Source: Antedon mediterranea
Taxonomy: Eukaryota > Echinodermata > Crinoidea > Comatulida > Antedonidae
Assembly (NCBI RefSeq): GCF_964355755.1
Contig: NC_092677.1
Span: 26,258,101-26,322,100 of the forward strand
Direction: 5' to 3'
Length of the DNA stretch: 64,000 bases
Shown here in pieces: positions 1-15,180 of this stretch (within the stretch, counting starts at the first letter, position 1; each line of letters begins with the position of its first letter). The notes beneath the pieces are model-generated. The model was not told the DNA's origin, made no database searches, and worked only from the letters and a program-made list of their open reading frames with translations. The position numbers and the translations under genes are program-made.

Positions 1-902
1 CACAGCTGATTTGGGCAGAAACACAAAAAATATAGTATATTAATATAAGCAGTGAGTTAGGCAGAAAAAAAAATTATGTCTTAGACACTTTTGTTATGAG
101 GCTGTCGATATCATCTATATACAAAAAATGCTACCTTTAAGTAACAAAATTTAATATCATCAGCTCTTCAGATTAAAATTAACACTGATGAATTTAGAAA
201 AGGAATTAAGTAGCAATAAAAGAGAAAGAATTTGTAACCAATGGGTTAAAAAATATACCATAAAAATGTATTTCTTATTTTATTAAAAAAATCATGAGTC
301 TCCTCTCCTTAATTGCCTAAGTCACACAGCTGACTTAGGCAGAAACACAAAAAACGATCTGAGCATGAGCAAATGTATATAAAAGCACTCAGATAATGTA
401 CAGAGGGCAGTATAATGATATAAGCAGTGAGTTAGGCAGACCATAAGTCACCTCTCCTTAATTGCCTAAGTCACACAGCTGACTTAGGCAGAAACACAAA
501 AAATATAGTATATTGATATAAGCAGTGAGTTAGGTAGAAAATCAAAACACAAATTAGGACTTAGACACTTTTGTTATGAGGCTGTCAATATTATCTGTAT
601 ACAAAAAATGCTACATTTAAGTAACAAAATTTAATAGCATTAGCTCTTCAGATTAAAATTAACACTGATGGTTTTAGAAAAGGAAAGTAGCAATAAAAGC
701 GAAAGAATTTGTAACAAATGGGTTAAAAAATATACTATAAAAATGTATTTCTTCTTTTATTTTAAAAATCATCAGTATTGCCTAAGTCACACAGCTGACT
801 TACGCAGAAACACACAAAAACGATCTGAGCATGTGCAAATATATATAAAAGCACTCAGATAATATACAGAGGGCAGTATAATGATATAAGCAGTGAGTTA
901 GG

Positions 903-1351
903 CAGATGATAAGTCAGCTCTCCTTAATTGCCTAAGTCACACAGCTGACTTACGCAGAAACACAAAAAAACGATCTGAGCATGTGCAAATATATATAAAA
1001 GCACTCAGATAATATACAGAGGGCAGTATAATGATATAAGCAGTGAGTTAGGCAGATCGTAAGTCAGCTCTCCTTAATTGCCTAAGTCACATAGCTGACT
1101 TACGCAGAAAAACAAAAAACGATCTGAGCATGTGCAAATATATATAAAAGCACTCAGATAATATACAGAGGACAGTATAATGTTATAAGTAGTGAGTTAG
1201 GCAGATCATAAGTCAGCTCTCCTTAATTGCCTAAGTCACACAGCTGACTTACGCAGAAACACAAAAAAACGATCTGAGCATGTGCAAATATATATAAAAG
1301 CACTCAGATAATATACAGAGGGTAGTATAATGATATAAGCAGTGAGTTAGG
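903..1351. repeat. Run of 150-bp units (array subunit B)
   Basis: Consecutive units start at 903, 1053, 1202 and 1352, so the period is 149-150 bp. Each carries ACGATCTGAGCATGTG, a TATATAAAAGCACTC box, CAGAGGGCAGTATAATG, the GTGAGTTAGGCAGA end and the central inverted repeat, here often with one mismatch (TTACGCAG instead of TTAGGCAG). Similar runs lie near 4,260-4,700, 5,720-6,200, 7,900-8,360, 9,430-9,900 and 10,600-10,920. More than 40 copies of the TATATAAAAGCACTC box occur in the array. Confidence 0.85.
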
Positions 1352-4300
1352 CAGATCATAAGTCAGCTCTCCTTAATTGCCTAAGTCACACAGCTGACTT
1401 AGGCAGAAACACAAAAATTATAGTATATTGATATAAGCAGTGAGTTAGGCAGATCATAAGTCAGCTCTCCTTAATTGCCTATGTCACACAGCTGACTTAG
1501 GCAGAAACACAAAAAATAATAGTATATTGATATAAGCAGTGAGTTAGGCAGATCATAAGTCAGCTCTCCTTAATTGCCTAAGTCACACAGCTGATTTGGG
1601 CAGAAACACAAAAAATATAGTATATTAATATAAGCAGTGAGTTATTCAGAAAAAAAAATTATGTCTTAGACACTTTTGTTATGAGGCTGTCGATATCATC
1701 TATATACAAAAAAAATGCTACCTTTAAGTAACAAAATTTAATAGCATCAGCTCTTCAGATTAAAATTAACACTGATGAATTTAGAAAAGGAAAGTAGCAA
1801 TAAAAGCGAAAGTATTTGATAAAATGGGTTAAAAAATATACTATAAAAAATGTATTTCTTATTTTATTTTAAAAATCATCAGTATTGCCTAAGTCACACA
1901 GCTGAATTACGCAGAAACACACAGAAATAATAGTATATTGATATAAGCAGTGAGTTAGGCAGATCATAAGTCAGCTCTCCTTAATTGCCTAAGTCACAAA
2001 GCTGACTTAGGCAGAAACACACAAAATATAGTATATTGATATAAGCAGTCGGTTAGGCAGATCATAAGTCTGCTCTCCTTAATTGCCTAAGTCACACAGC
2101 TGACTTGGGCCGAAACACAAAAAATGTAGTATATTGATATAAGCAGTGAGTTAGGCAGAAAAAAAATTATAACTTAGACACTTTTGTTATGAGGCTGTCG
2201 ATATCATATATATACAAAAAATGCTACCTTTAAGTAACAAAATTTAATAGCATCAGCTCTTCAGATTAAAATTAACACTGATGGTTTAAAAAAAAAGAAA
2301 GTAGCAATAAAAGCGAAAGAATTTGTAACAAATAGGTTAAAAAATATACTATAAAAATGTATTTCTTATTTTATTTTAAAAATCATCAGTCTCCTCTCTT
2401 TAATTGCCTAAGTCACACAGCTGACTTAGGGAGAAACACAAAAAACGATCTGAGCATGAGCAAATGTATATAAAAGCACTCAGATAATGTACAGAGGGCA
2501 GTATAATGATATAATTATAATAATAATATATTATTTTATTAAACAGCTGACTTAGGCAGAAACACAAAATATAGTATATTGATATAAGCAGTGAGTTAGG
2601 CAGATCATAAGTCAGCTCTTCTTAATTGCCTAAGTCACACAGCTGACTTAGGTAGAAACACAAAAAATAATAGTATATTTTTATAAGCAGTGAGTTAGGC
2701 AGATCATAAGTCATCTCTCCTTAATTGCCTAAGTCACACAGCTGATTTGGGCAGAAACACAAAAAATATAGTATATTAATATAAGCAGTGAGTTATTCAG
2801 AAAAAAAAATTATGTCTTAGACACTTTTGTTATGAGGCTGTCGATATCATCTATATACAAAAAATGCTACCTTTAAGTAACAAAATTTAATAGCATCAGC
2901 TCTTCAGATTAAAATTAACACTGATGAATTTAGAAAAGGAATTAAGTAGCAATAAAAGAGAAAGAATTTGTAACCAATGGGTTAAAAAATATACCATAAA
3001 AATGTATTTCTTATTTTATTAAAAAAATCATGAGTCTCCTCTCCTTAATTGCCTAAGTCACACAGCTGACTTAGGCAGAAACACAAAAAAACGATCTGAG
3101 CATGTGCAAATATATATAAAAGCACTCAGATAATATACAGAGGGCAGTATAATGATATAAGCAGTGAGTTAGGCAGATCATAAGTCAGCTCTCCTTAATT
3201 GCCTAAGTCACACAGCTGACTTAGGCAGAAACACAAAAATTATAGTATATTGATATAAGCAGTGAGTTAGGCAGATCATAAGTCAGCTCTCCTTAATTGC
3301 CTAAGTCACACAGCTGACTTAGGCAGAAACACAAAAAATAATAGTATATTGATATAAGCAGTGAGTTAGGCAGATCATAAGTCAGCTCTCCTTAATTGCC
3401 TAAGTCACACAGCTGATTTGGGCAGAAACAAAAAAAATATAGTATATTAATATAAGCAGTGAGTTATTCAGAAAAAAAAATAATGTCTTAGACACTTTTG
3501 TTATGAGGCTGTCGATATCATCTATATACAAAAAAATGCTACCTTTAAGTAACAAAATTTAATAGCATCAGCTCTTCAGATTAAAATTAACACTGATGAA
3601 TTTAGAAAAGGAAAGTAGCAATAAAAGCGAAAGAATTTGTAACAAATGGGTTAAAAAATATACTATAAAAATGTATTTCTTATTTTATTTTAAAAATCAT
3701 CAGTATTGCCTAAGTCACACAGCTGACTTACGCAGAAACACACAAAAATAATAGTATATTGATATAAGCAGTGAGTTAGGCAGATCATAAGTCAGCTTTC
3801 CTTAATTGCCTAAGTCACACAGCTGATTTGGGCAAAAACACAAAAAATATAGTATATTATTATAAGCAGTGAGTTAGGCAGAAAAAAAAATTATGTCTTA
3901 GACACTTTTGCTTTGAGGCTGTCGATATCATCTATATACAAAAAATGCTACCTTTAAGTAACAAAATTTAATAGCATCAGCTCTTCAGATTAAAATTAAC
4001 ACTGATGAATTTAGAAAAGGAATTAAGTAGCAATAAAAGAGAAAGAATTTGTAACCAATGGGTTAAAAAATATACCATAAAAATGTATTTCTTATTTTAT
4101 TAAAAAAATCATGAGACTCCTCTCCTTTATTGCCTAAGTCACACAGCTGACTTAGGCAGAAACACAAAAAACGGTCTGAGCATGTGCAAATGTATATAAA
4201 AGCACTCAGATAATTTACAGAGGGCAGTATAATGATATAAGCAGTGAGTTAGGTAGATAATAATTCAGCTCTCCTTAATTGCCTAAGTCACACAGCTGAC

Positions 4301-7195
4301 TTACGCAGAAACACACAAAAACGATCTGAGCATGTGCAAATATATATAAAAGCACTCAGATAATATACAGAGGGCAGTATAATGATATAAGCAGTGAGTT
4401 AGGCAGATGATAAGTCAGCTCTCCTTAATTGCCTAAGTCACACAGCTGACTTACACAGAAACACAAAAAAACGATCTGAGCATGTGCAAATATATATAAA
4501 AGCACTCAGATAATATACAGAGGGCCGTATAATGATATAAGCAGTGAGTTAGGCAGATCGTAAGTCAGCTCTCCTTAATTGCCTAAGTCACACAGCTGAC
4601 TTACGCAGAAACACAAAAATGATCTGAGCATGTGCAAATATATATAAAAGCACTCAGATAATGTACAGAGGGCAGTATAATGATATAAGCAGTGAGTAAG
4701 GCAGATCATAAGTCAGCTCTCCTTAATTGCCTAAGTCACACAGCTGACTTAAGCAGAAACACAAAAAATATAGTATATTGATATAAGCAGTGAGTTAGGC
4801 AGATCATAAGTCAGCTCTCTTTAATTGCCTAAGTCACACAGCTGACTTGGCAGAAACACAAAAAATATAGTATATTTTTATAAGCAGTGAGTTAGGCAGA
4901 AAAACAAAAACAAATTATGTCTTAGACACTTTTGTTATGAGGCTGTCGATATCATCTATATATAAAAAATGCTACCTTTAAATAACAAAATTTGATAGCA
5001 TCAGCTCTTCAGAATAAAATTAACACTGATAAATTTAGAAAAGGAAAGTAGCAATAAAAGAGAAAGAATTTTTAACAAATGGGTTAAAAACACACCATAA
5101 AAATGTATTTCTTATTTTATTAAACAGCTGACTTAGGCAGAAACACAAAAAATATAGTATATTGATATAAGCAGAGAGTTATGCAGATCATAAGTCAGCT
5201 CTCCTTAATTGCCTAAGTCACAAAGCTGACTTAGGCAGAAACACACAAAATATAGTATATTGATATAAGCAGTCGGTTAGGCAGATCATAAGTCAGCTCT
5301 CCTTAATTGCCTAAGTCACACAGCTGACTTGGGCCGAAACACAAAAAATGTAGTATATTGGTATAAGCAGTGAGTTAGGCAGAAAAAAAATTATAACTTA
5401 GACACTTTTGTTATGAGGCTGTCGATATCATATATATACAAAAAATGCTACCTTTAAGTAACAAAATTTAATAGCATCAGCTCTTCAGATTAAAATTAAA
5501 ACTGATGGTTTAAAAAAAAAGAAAGTAGCAATAAAAGCGAAAGAATTTGTAACAAATAGGTTAAAAAATATACTATAAAAATGTATTTCTTATTTTATTT
5601 TAAAAATCATCAGTATTGCCTAAGTCACACAGCTGACTTACGCAGAAACACACAAAAACGATCTGAGCATGTGCAAATATATATAAAAGCACTCAGATAA
5701 TATACAGAGGGCAGTATAATGATATAAGCAGTGAGTTAGGCAGATGATAAGTCAGCTCTCCTTAATTGCCTAAGTCACACAGCTGACTTACGCAGAAACA
5801 CAAAAAAAACGATCTGAGCATGTGCAAATATATATAAAAGCACTCAGATAATATACAGAGGGCAGTATAATGATATAAGCAGTGAGTTAGGCAGATCGTA
5901 AGTCAGCTCTCCTTAATTGCCTAAGTCACATAGCTGACTTACGCAGAAACACAAAAAACGATCTGAGCATGTGCAAATATATATAAAAGCACTCAGATAA
6001 TATACAGAGGGCAGTATAATGATATAAGCAGTGAGTTAGGCAGATCATAAGTCAGCTCTCCTTAATTGCCTAAGTCACACAGCTGACTTACGCAGAAACA
6101 CAAAAAAACGATCTGAGCATGTGCAAATATATATAAAAGCACTCAGATAATATACAGAGGGCAGTATAATGATATAAGCAGTGAGTTAGGCAGATCATAA
6201 GTCATGTCTCCTTAATTGCCTAAGTCACACAGCTGACTTAGGCAGAAACACAAACATTATAGTATATTGATATAAGCAGTGAGTTAGGCAGAAAAACAAA
6301 ACACAAATTATGACTTAAATACTTTTGTTATGAGGCTGTCGATATCATCTATATAAAAAAATGCTACCTTTAAATAACAAAATTGAATAGCATTAGGTTT
6401 TCAGATTAAAATTAACACTGATGGTTTTAGAAAAGGAAAGTAGCAATAAAAGCGAAAGAATTTGTAACAAATGGGTTAAAAAATATACTATAAAAATTTA
6501 TTTCTTATTTTATTTAAAAAATCATCAGTCTCCTCTCCTTAATTGCCTAAGTCACACAGCTGACTTAGGCAGAAACACAAAAAACGATCTGAGCATGAGC
6601 AAATGTATATAAAAGCACTCAGATAATGTACAGAGGGCAGTATAATGATATAAGCAGTGAGTTAGGCAGATCGTAAGTCAGCTCTCCTTAATTGCCTAAG
6701 TCACATAGCTGACTTACGCAGAAACACAAAAAACGATCTGAGCATGTGCAAATATATATAAAAGCACTCAGATAATATACAGAGGGCAGTATAATGATAT
6801 AAGCAGTGAGTTAGGCAGATCATAAGTCAGCTCTCCTTAATTGCCTAAGTCACACAGCTGACTTACGCAGAAACACAAAAAAACGATCTGAGCATGTGCA
6901 AATATATATAAAAGCACTCAGATAATATACAGAGGGCAGTATAATGATATAAGCAGTGAGTTAGGCAGATCATAAGTCAGGTCTCCTTAATTGCCTAAGT
7001 CACACAGCTGACTTAGGCAGAAACACAAACATTATAGTATATTGATATAAGCAGTGAGTTAGGCAGAAAAACAAAACACAAATTATGACTTAAATACTTT
7101 TGTTATGAGGCTGTCGATATCATCTATATAAAAAAATGCTACCTTTAAGTAACAAAATTGAATAGCATTAGCTTATCAGATTAAAATTAACACTG

Positions 7196-10100
7196 ATGGT
7201 TTTAGAAAAGGAAAGTAGCAATAAAAGCGAAAGAATTTGTAACAAATGGGTTAAAAAATATACTATAAAAATTTATTTCTTATTTTATTTAAAAAATCAT
7301 CAGTCTCCTCTCCTTAATTGCCTAAGTCACACAGCTGACTTAGGCAGAAACACAAAAAATGATCTGAGCATGAGCAAATGTATATAAAAGCACTCAGATA
7401 ATGTACAGAAGGCAGTATAATGATATAAGCAGTGTGTTAGGCAGACCATAAGTCAGCTCTCCTTAATTGCCTAAGTCACACAGCTGACTTAGGCAGAAAC
7501 ACAAAAAAATATAGTATATTGATATAGGCAGTGAGTTAGGTAGAAAATCAAAACACAAATTAGGACTTAGACACTTTTGTTATGAGGCTGTCAATATTAT
7601 CTATATACAAAAAATGCTACATTTAAGTAACAAAATTTAATAGCATTAGCTCTTCAGATTAAAATTAACACTGATGGTTTTAGAAAAGGAAAGTAGCAAT
7701 AAAAGCGTAAGAATTTGTAACAAATGGGTTAAAAAATATACTATAAAAATGTATTTCTTATTTTATTTTAAAAATCATCAGTATTGCCTAAGTCACACAG
7801 CTGACTTACGCAGAAACACACAAAAACGATCTGAGCATGTACAAATATATATAAAAGCACTCAGATAATATACAGAGGGCAGTATAATGATATAAGCAGT
7901 GAGTTAGGCAGATGATAAGTCAGCTCTCCTTAATTGCCTAAGTCGCACAGCTGACTTACGCAGAAACAAAAAAACGATCTGAGCATGTGCAAATATATAT
8001 AAAAGCACTCAGATAATATACAGAGGGCAGTATAATGATATAAGCAGTGAGTTAGGCAGATCATAAGTCAGCTCTCCATAATTGCCTAAGTCACATAGCT
8101 GAGTTACGCAGAAACACAAAAAAACGATCTGAGCATGTGCAAATATATATAAAAGCACTCATATAATATACAGAGGGCAGTTTAATGATATAAGCAGTGA
8201 GTTAGGCAGATCATAAGTCAGCTCTCCTTAATTGCCTAAGTCACACAGCTGACTTACGCAGAAACACATAAAAACGATCTGAGCATGTGCAAATATATAT
8301 AAAAGCACTCAGATAATATACAGAGGGCAGTATAATGATATAAGCAGTGAGTTAGGCAGATCATAAGTCAGCTCTCCTTAATTGCCTAAGTCACACAGCT
8401 GACTTAGGCAGAAACACAAAAAACGATCTGAGCATGTGCAAATGTATATAAAAGCACTCAGATAATGTACAGAGGGCAGTATAATGATACAAGCAGTGAG
8501 TTAGGCAGATCATAAATCAGCTCTCCTTAATTACCTAAGTCACACAGCTGACTTAGGCAGAAACACAAAAAATATAGTATTTTGATATAAGCAGTGAGTT
8601 AGGCAGAAAAACAAAACACAAATTGTGACTTAAATACTTTTGTTATGAGGCTGTCGATATCATCTATATAAAAAAATGCTACCTTTAAGTAACAAAATTG
8701 AATAGCATTAGCTTTTCAGATTAAAATTAACACTGATGGTTTTAGAAAAGGAAAGTAGCAATAAAAGCGAAAGAATTTGTAACAAATGGGTTAAAAAATA
8801 TACTATAAAAATTTATTTCTTATTTTATTTAAAAAATCATCAGTCTCCTCTCCTTAATTGCCTAAGTCACACAGCTGACTTAGGCAGAAACACAAAAAAC
8901 GATCTAAGCATGAGCAAATGTATATAAAAGCACTCAGATAATGTACAGAGGGCAGTATAATGATATAAGCAGTGAGTTAGGCAGACCATAAGTCAGCTCT
9001 CCTAATTGCCTAAGTCACACAGCTGACTTAGGCAGAAACACAAAAAATATAGTATATTGATATAAGCAGTGAGTTAGGTAAAAAATCAAAACACAAATTA
9101 GGACTTAGACACTTTTGTTATGAGGCTGTCAATATTATCTATATACAAAAAATGCTACATTTAAGTAACAAAATTTAATAGCATTAGCTCTTCAGATTAA
9201 AATTAACACTGATGGTTTTAGAAAAGGAAAGTAGCAATAAAAGCGAAAGAATTTGTAACAAATGGGTTAAAAAATATACTATAAAAATGTATTTCTTATT
9301 TTATTTTAAAAATTATCAGTATTGCCTAAGTCACACAGCTGACTTACGCAGAAACACACAAAAACGATCTGAGCATTTGCAAATATATATAAAAGCACTC
9401 AGATAATATACAGATGGCAGTATAATGATATAAGCAGTGAGTTAGGCAGATGATAAGTCAGCTCTCCTTAATTGCCTAAGTCACACAGCTGACTTACGCA
9501 GAAACAAAAAAACGATCTGAGCATGTGCAAATATATATAAAAGCACTCAAATAATATACAGAGGGCAGTATAATGATATAAGCAGTGAGTTAGGCAGATC
9601 ATAAGTCAGCTCTCCTTAATTGCCTAAGTCACATAGCTGACTTACGCAGAAACACAAAAAAACGATCTGAGCATGTGCAAATATATATAAAAGCACTCAG
9701 ATAATATACAGAGGGCAGTATAATGATATAAGCAGTGAGTTAGGCAGATCATAAGTCAGCTCTCCTTAATTGCCTAAGTCACACAGCTGACTTACGCAGA
9801 AACACAAAAAAACGATCTGAGCATGTGCAAATATATATAAAAGCACTCAGATAATATACAGAGGGCAGTATAATGATATAAGCAGTGAGTTAGGCAGATC
9901 ATAAGTCAGCTCTCCTTAATTGCCTAAGTTACACAGCTGACTTAGGCAGAAACACAAACATTATAGTATATTGATATAAGCAGTGAGTTAGGCAGATCAT
10001 AAGTCAGCTCTCCTTAATTGCCTAAGTCACACAGCTGACTTAGGCAGAAATACAAAAAACGATCTGAGCATGTGCAAATGTATATAAAAGCACTCAGATA

Positions 10101-10275
10101 ATGTACAGAGGGCAGTATAATGATACAAGCAGTGAGTTAGGCAGATCATAAGTCAGCTCTCCTTAATTGCCTAAATCACACAGCTGACTTAGGCAGAAGC
10201 ACAAAAAATATAGTATATTGATATAAGCAGTGAGTTAGGTAAAAATCAAAACACAAATTAGGACTTAGACACTTT
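7196..10275. repeat. Two tandem 1.54-kb higher-order repeat units
   Basis: Landmarks repeat at a fixed offset: the same 63-codon open stretch starts at 7,196 and 8,736 (1,540 bp), and the related 64-codon version starts at 7,674 and 9,212 (1,538 bp). The order of 98-bp, 150-bp and 240-bp modules in between is the same. A half-length offset of 775 bp links 6,421 and 7,196. This is recent block amplification. Block edges are approximate. Confidence 0.75.
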
Positions 10276-10371
10276 TGTTATGAGGCTGTCAATATTATCT
10301 ATATACAAAAAATGCTACATTTAAGTAACAAAATTTAATAGCATTAGCTCTTCAGATTAAAATTAACACTG

Positions 10372-13300
10372 ATGGTTTTAGAAAAGGAAAGTAGCAATAA
10401 AAGCGAAAGAATTTGTAACAAATGGGTTAAAAAATATACTATAAAAATGTATTTCTCATTTTATTTTAAAAATCATCAGTATTGCCTAAGTCACACAGCT
10501 GACTTACGCAGAAAAACACAAAAACAATCTGAGCATGTGCAAATATATATAAAAGCACTCAGATAATATACAGAGGGCAGTATAATGATATAAGCAGTGA
10601 GTTAGGCAGATGATAAGTCAGCTCTCCTTAATTGCCTAAGTCACACAGCTGACTTACGCAGAAACAAAAAAACGATCTGAGCATGTGCAAATATATATAA
10701 AAGCACTCAGATAATATACAGAGGGCAGTATAATGATATAAGCAGTGAGTTAGGCAGATCATAAGTCAGCTCTCCTTAATTGCCTAAGTCACATAGCTGA
10801 GTTACGCAGAAACACAAAAAAACGATCTGAGCATGTGCAAATATATATAAAAGCACTCAGATAATATACAGAGGGCAGTATAATGATATAAGCAGTGAGT
10901 TAGGCAGATCATAAGTCAGCTCTTCTTATTTGCCTAAGTCACACAGCTGACTTAGGCAGAAACACACAAATTATAGTATATTGATATAAGCAGTGAATTA
11001 GGCAGATCATAAGTCAGCTCTCCTTAATCGCCTAAGTCACACAGCTGACTTAGGCAGAAACACAAAAAATAATAGTATTTTGATATAAGCAGTGAGTTAG
11101 GCAGATCATAAGTCAGCTCTCCTTAATTGCCTAAGTCACACAGCTGATTTGGGCAGAAACACAAAAAATATAGTATATTAATATAAGCAGTGAATTATTC
11201 AGAAAAAAAAATTATGTCTTAGACACTTTTGTTATGAGGCTGTCGATATCATCTATATACAAAAAAATGCTACCTTTAAGTAACAAAATTTAATAGCATC
11301 AGCTCTTCAGATTAAAATTAACACTGATGAATTTAGAAAAAGAAAGTAGCAATAAAAGCGAAAGAATTTGTAACAAATGGGTTAAAAAATATACTATAAA
11401 AATGTATTTCTTATTTTATTTTAAAAATCATCAGTATTGCCTAAGTCACACAGCTGACTTACGCAGAAACGCACAAAAATAATAGTATATTGATATAAGC
11501 AGTGAGTTAGGCAGATCATAAGTCAGCTCTCCTTAATTGCCTAAGTCACACAGCTGATTTGGGCAGAAACACAAAAAATATAGTATATTAATATAAGCAG
11601 TGAGTTAGGCAGAAAAAAAAATTATGTCTTAGACACTTTTGCTTTGAGGCTGTCGATATCATCTATATACAAAAAATGCTACCTTTAAGTAACAAAATTT
11701 AATAGCATCAGCTCTTCAGATTAAAATTAACACTGATGAATTTAGAAAAGGAATTAAGTAGCAATAAAAGAGAAAGAATTTGTAACTAATGGGTTAAAAA
11801 ATATACCATAAAAATGTATTTCTTATTTTATTAAAAAAATCATGAGACTCCTCTCCTTTATTGCCTAAGTCACACAGCTGACTTAGGCAGAAACACAAAA
11901 AACGGTCTGAGCATGTGCAAATGTATATAAAAGCACTCAAATAATATACAGAGGGCAGTATAATGATATAAGCAGTGAGTTAGGCAGATCATAAGTCAGC
12001 TCTCCTTAATTGCCTAAGTCACATAGCTGACTTACGCAGAAACACAAAAAAACGATCTGAGCATGTGCAAATATATATAAAAGCACTCAGATAATATACA
12101 GAGGGCAGTATAATGATATAAGCAGTGAGTTAGGCAGATCACAAGTCAGCTCTCTTTAATTGCCTAAGTCACACAGCTGACTTACGCAGAAACACAAAAA
12201 AACGATCTGAGCATGTGCAAATATATATAAAAGCACTCAGATAATATACAGAGGGCAGTATAATGATATAAGCAGTGAGTTAGGCAGATCATAAGTCAGC
12301 TCTCCTTAATTGCCTAAGTTACACAGCTGACTTAGGCAGAAACACAAACATTATAGTATATTGATATAAGCAGTGAGTTAGGCAGATCATAAGTCAGCTC
12401 TCCTTAATTGCCTAAGTCACACAGCTGACTTAGGCAGAAACACAAAAAAGATCTGAGCATGTGCAAATGTATATAAAAGCACTCAGATAATGTACAGAGG
12501 GCAGTATAATGATACAAGCAGTGAGTTAGGCAGATCATAAGTCAGCTCTCCTTAATTGCCTAAGTCACACAGCTGACTTAGGCAGAAACACAAAAAATAT
12601 AGTATTTTGATATAAGCAGTGAGTTAGGCAGAAAAACAAAACACAAATTATGACTTAAATACTTTTGTTATGAGGCTGTCGATATCATCTATATAAAAAA
12701 ATGCTACCTTTAAGTAACAAAATTGAATAGCATTAGCTTTTCAGATTAAAATTAACACTGATGGTTTTAGAAAAGGAAAGTAGCAATAAAAGCGAAAGAA
12801 TTTGTAACAAATGGGTTAAAAAATATACTATAAAAATTTATTTCTTATTTTATTTGAAAAATCATCAGTATTGCCTAAGTCACACAGCTGACTTACGCAG
12901 AAACACACAAAAACGATCTGAGCATGTGCAAATATATATAAAAGCACTCAGATAATATACAGAGGGCAGTATAATGATATAAGCAGTGAGTTAGGCAGAT
13001 GATAAGTCAGCTCTCCTTAATTGCCTAAGTCACACAGCTGACTTACGCAGAAACAAAAAAACGATCTGAGCATGTGCAAATATATATAAAAGCACTCAGA
13101 TAATATACAGAGGGCAGTATAATGATATAAGCAGTGAGTTAGGCAGATCATAAGTCAGCTCTCCTTAATTGCCTAAGTCACATAGCTGAGTTACGCAGAA
13201 ACACAAAAAAACGATCTGAGCATGTGCAAATATATATAAAAGCACTCAGATAATATACAGAGGGCAGTATAATGATATAAGCAGTGAGTTAGGCAGATCA

Positions 13301-14330
13301 TAAGTCAGCTCTCCTTAATTGCCTAAGTCACACAGCTGACTTAGGCAGAAACACAAAAATTATAGTATATTGATATAAGCAGTGAGTTAGGCAGATCATA
13401 AGTCAGCTCTCCTTAATTGCCTAAGTCACACAGCTGACTTAGGCAGAAACACAAAAAATAATAGTATATTGATATAAGCAGTGAGTTAGGCAGATCATAA
13501 GTCAGCTCTCCTTAATTGCCTAAGTCACACAGCTGCTTTGGTCAGAAACACAAAAAATATAGTATATTAATATAATCAGTGAGTTATTCAGAAAAAAAAA
13601 TTATGTCTTAGACACTTTTGTTATGAGGCTGTCGATATCATCTATATACAAAAAAATGCTACCTTTAAGTAACAAAATTTAATAGCTTCAGCTCTTCAGA
13701 TTAAAATTAACACTGATGAATTTAGAAAAGGAAAGTAGCAATAAAAGCGAAAGAATTTGTAACAAATGGGTTAAAAAATATACTATAAAAATGTATTTCT
13801 TATTTTATTTTAAAAATCATCAGTATTGCCTAAGTCACACTGCTGACTTACGCAGAAACACACAAAAATAATAGTATATTGATATAAGCAGTGAGTTAGG
13901 CAGATCATAAGTCAGCTCTCCTTAATTGCCTAAGTCACACAGCTGGTTTGGGCAGAAACACAAAAAATATAGTATATTAATATATGCAGTGAGTTAGGCA
14001 GAAAAAAAAATTATGTCTTAGACACTTTTGCTTTGAGGCTGTCGATATCATCTATATACAAAAAATGCTACCTTTAAGTAACACAATTTAATAGCATCAG
14101 CTCTTCAGATTAAAATTAACACTGATGAATTTAGAAAAGGAATTAAGTAGCAATAAAAGAGAAAGAATTTGTAACCAATGGGTTAAAAAATATACCATAA
14201 AAATGTATTCATTATTTTATTAAAAAAATCATGAGACTCCTCTCCTTTATTGCCTAAGTCACACAGCTGACTTAGGCAGAAACACAAAAAACGGTCTGAG
14301 CATGTGAAAATGTATATAAAAGCACTCAGA
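10372..14330. repeat. Segment repeated at a 2,389-bp offset
   Basis: The GGTTTTAGAAAAGG module at 10,372 recurs at 12,761, and the rare variant CTTTTGCTTTGAGG at 11,636 recurs at 14,025. Both offsets are exactly 2,389 bp. Similarity holds for roughly 1.6 kb and then breaks near 11,940/14,330, where the following units differ. The CTTTTGCTTTGAGG variant also occurs at 3,905, so an older copy lies in the left part of the array. Confidence 0.7.
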
Positions 14331-15180
14331 TAATTTACAGAGGGCAGTATAATGATATAAGCAGTGAGTTAGGTAGATCATAATTCAGCTCTCCTTAATT
14401 GCCTAAGTCACACAGCTGACTTAGGCAGAAACACAAAAAACGGTCTGAGCTTGTGCAAATGTATATAAAAGCACTCAGATAATTTACAGAGGGCAGTATA
14501 ATGATATAAGCAGTGAGTTAGACAGATCATAAGTCAGCTGTCCTTAAAATTGCCTGAGTCACATAGCTGACTTAGGCAGAAACACAACAAATATAGTATA
14601 TTGATATAAGAAGTGAGTTAGGCAGATCATAAGTCCGCTCTCCTTAATTGCCTAAGTCACACAGCTGACTTAGGCAGAAACACAAAAAATATAGTATATT
14701 GATATAAGCAGTGAGTTAGGCAGATCATGAGTCAGCTCTCCTTAATTGCCTAAGTCACACAGCTGACTTGGGCAGAAACACAAAAAATATAGTATATTGT
14801 TATAAGCAGTGAGTTAGGAAGAAAAACAAAAAAAAATTATGTCTTAGGCACTTTTGTTATGAGGCTGTCGATATCATCTATATACAAAAAATGCTACCTT
14901 TAAATAACAAAATTTAATAGCATCAGCTTTTCAGATTAAAATTAACACTGATGAATTTAGAAAAGGAAAGTAGCAATAAAAGAGAAAGAATTTGTAACAA
15001 ATGGGTTAAAAAACACACCATAAAAATGTATTTCTTATTTTATTAAACAGCTGACTTAGGCAGAAACACAAAAAATATGGTATATTGATATAAGCAGAGA
15101 GTTAGGCAGATCATAAATCATCTCTCTTTAATTGCCTATGTCACACAGCTTGACTTAGGCAGAAACACAAAAAATATAGT

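Noticed and set aside
668-12955. Repeated 63-64 codon open frames in the satellite as real small genes
   Set aside because: They follow one repeat module, differ with its edits, and other copies are broken; no domain, no splice or translation context.
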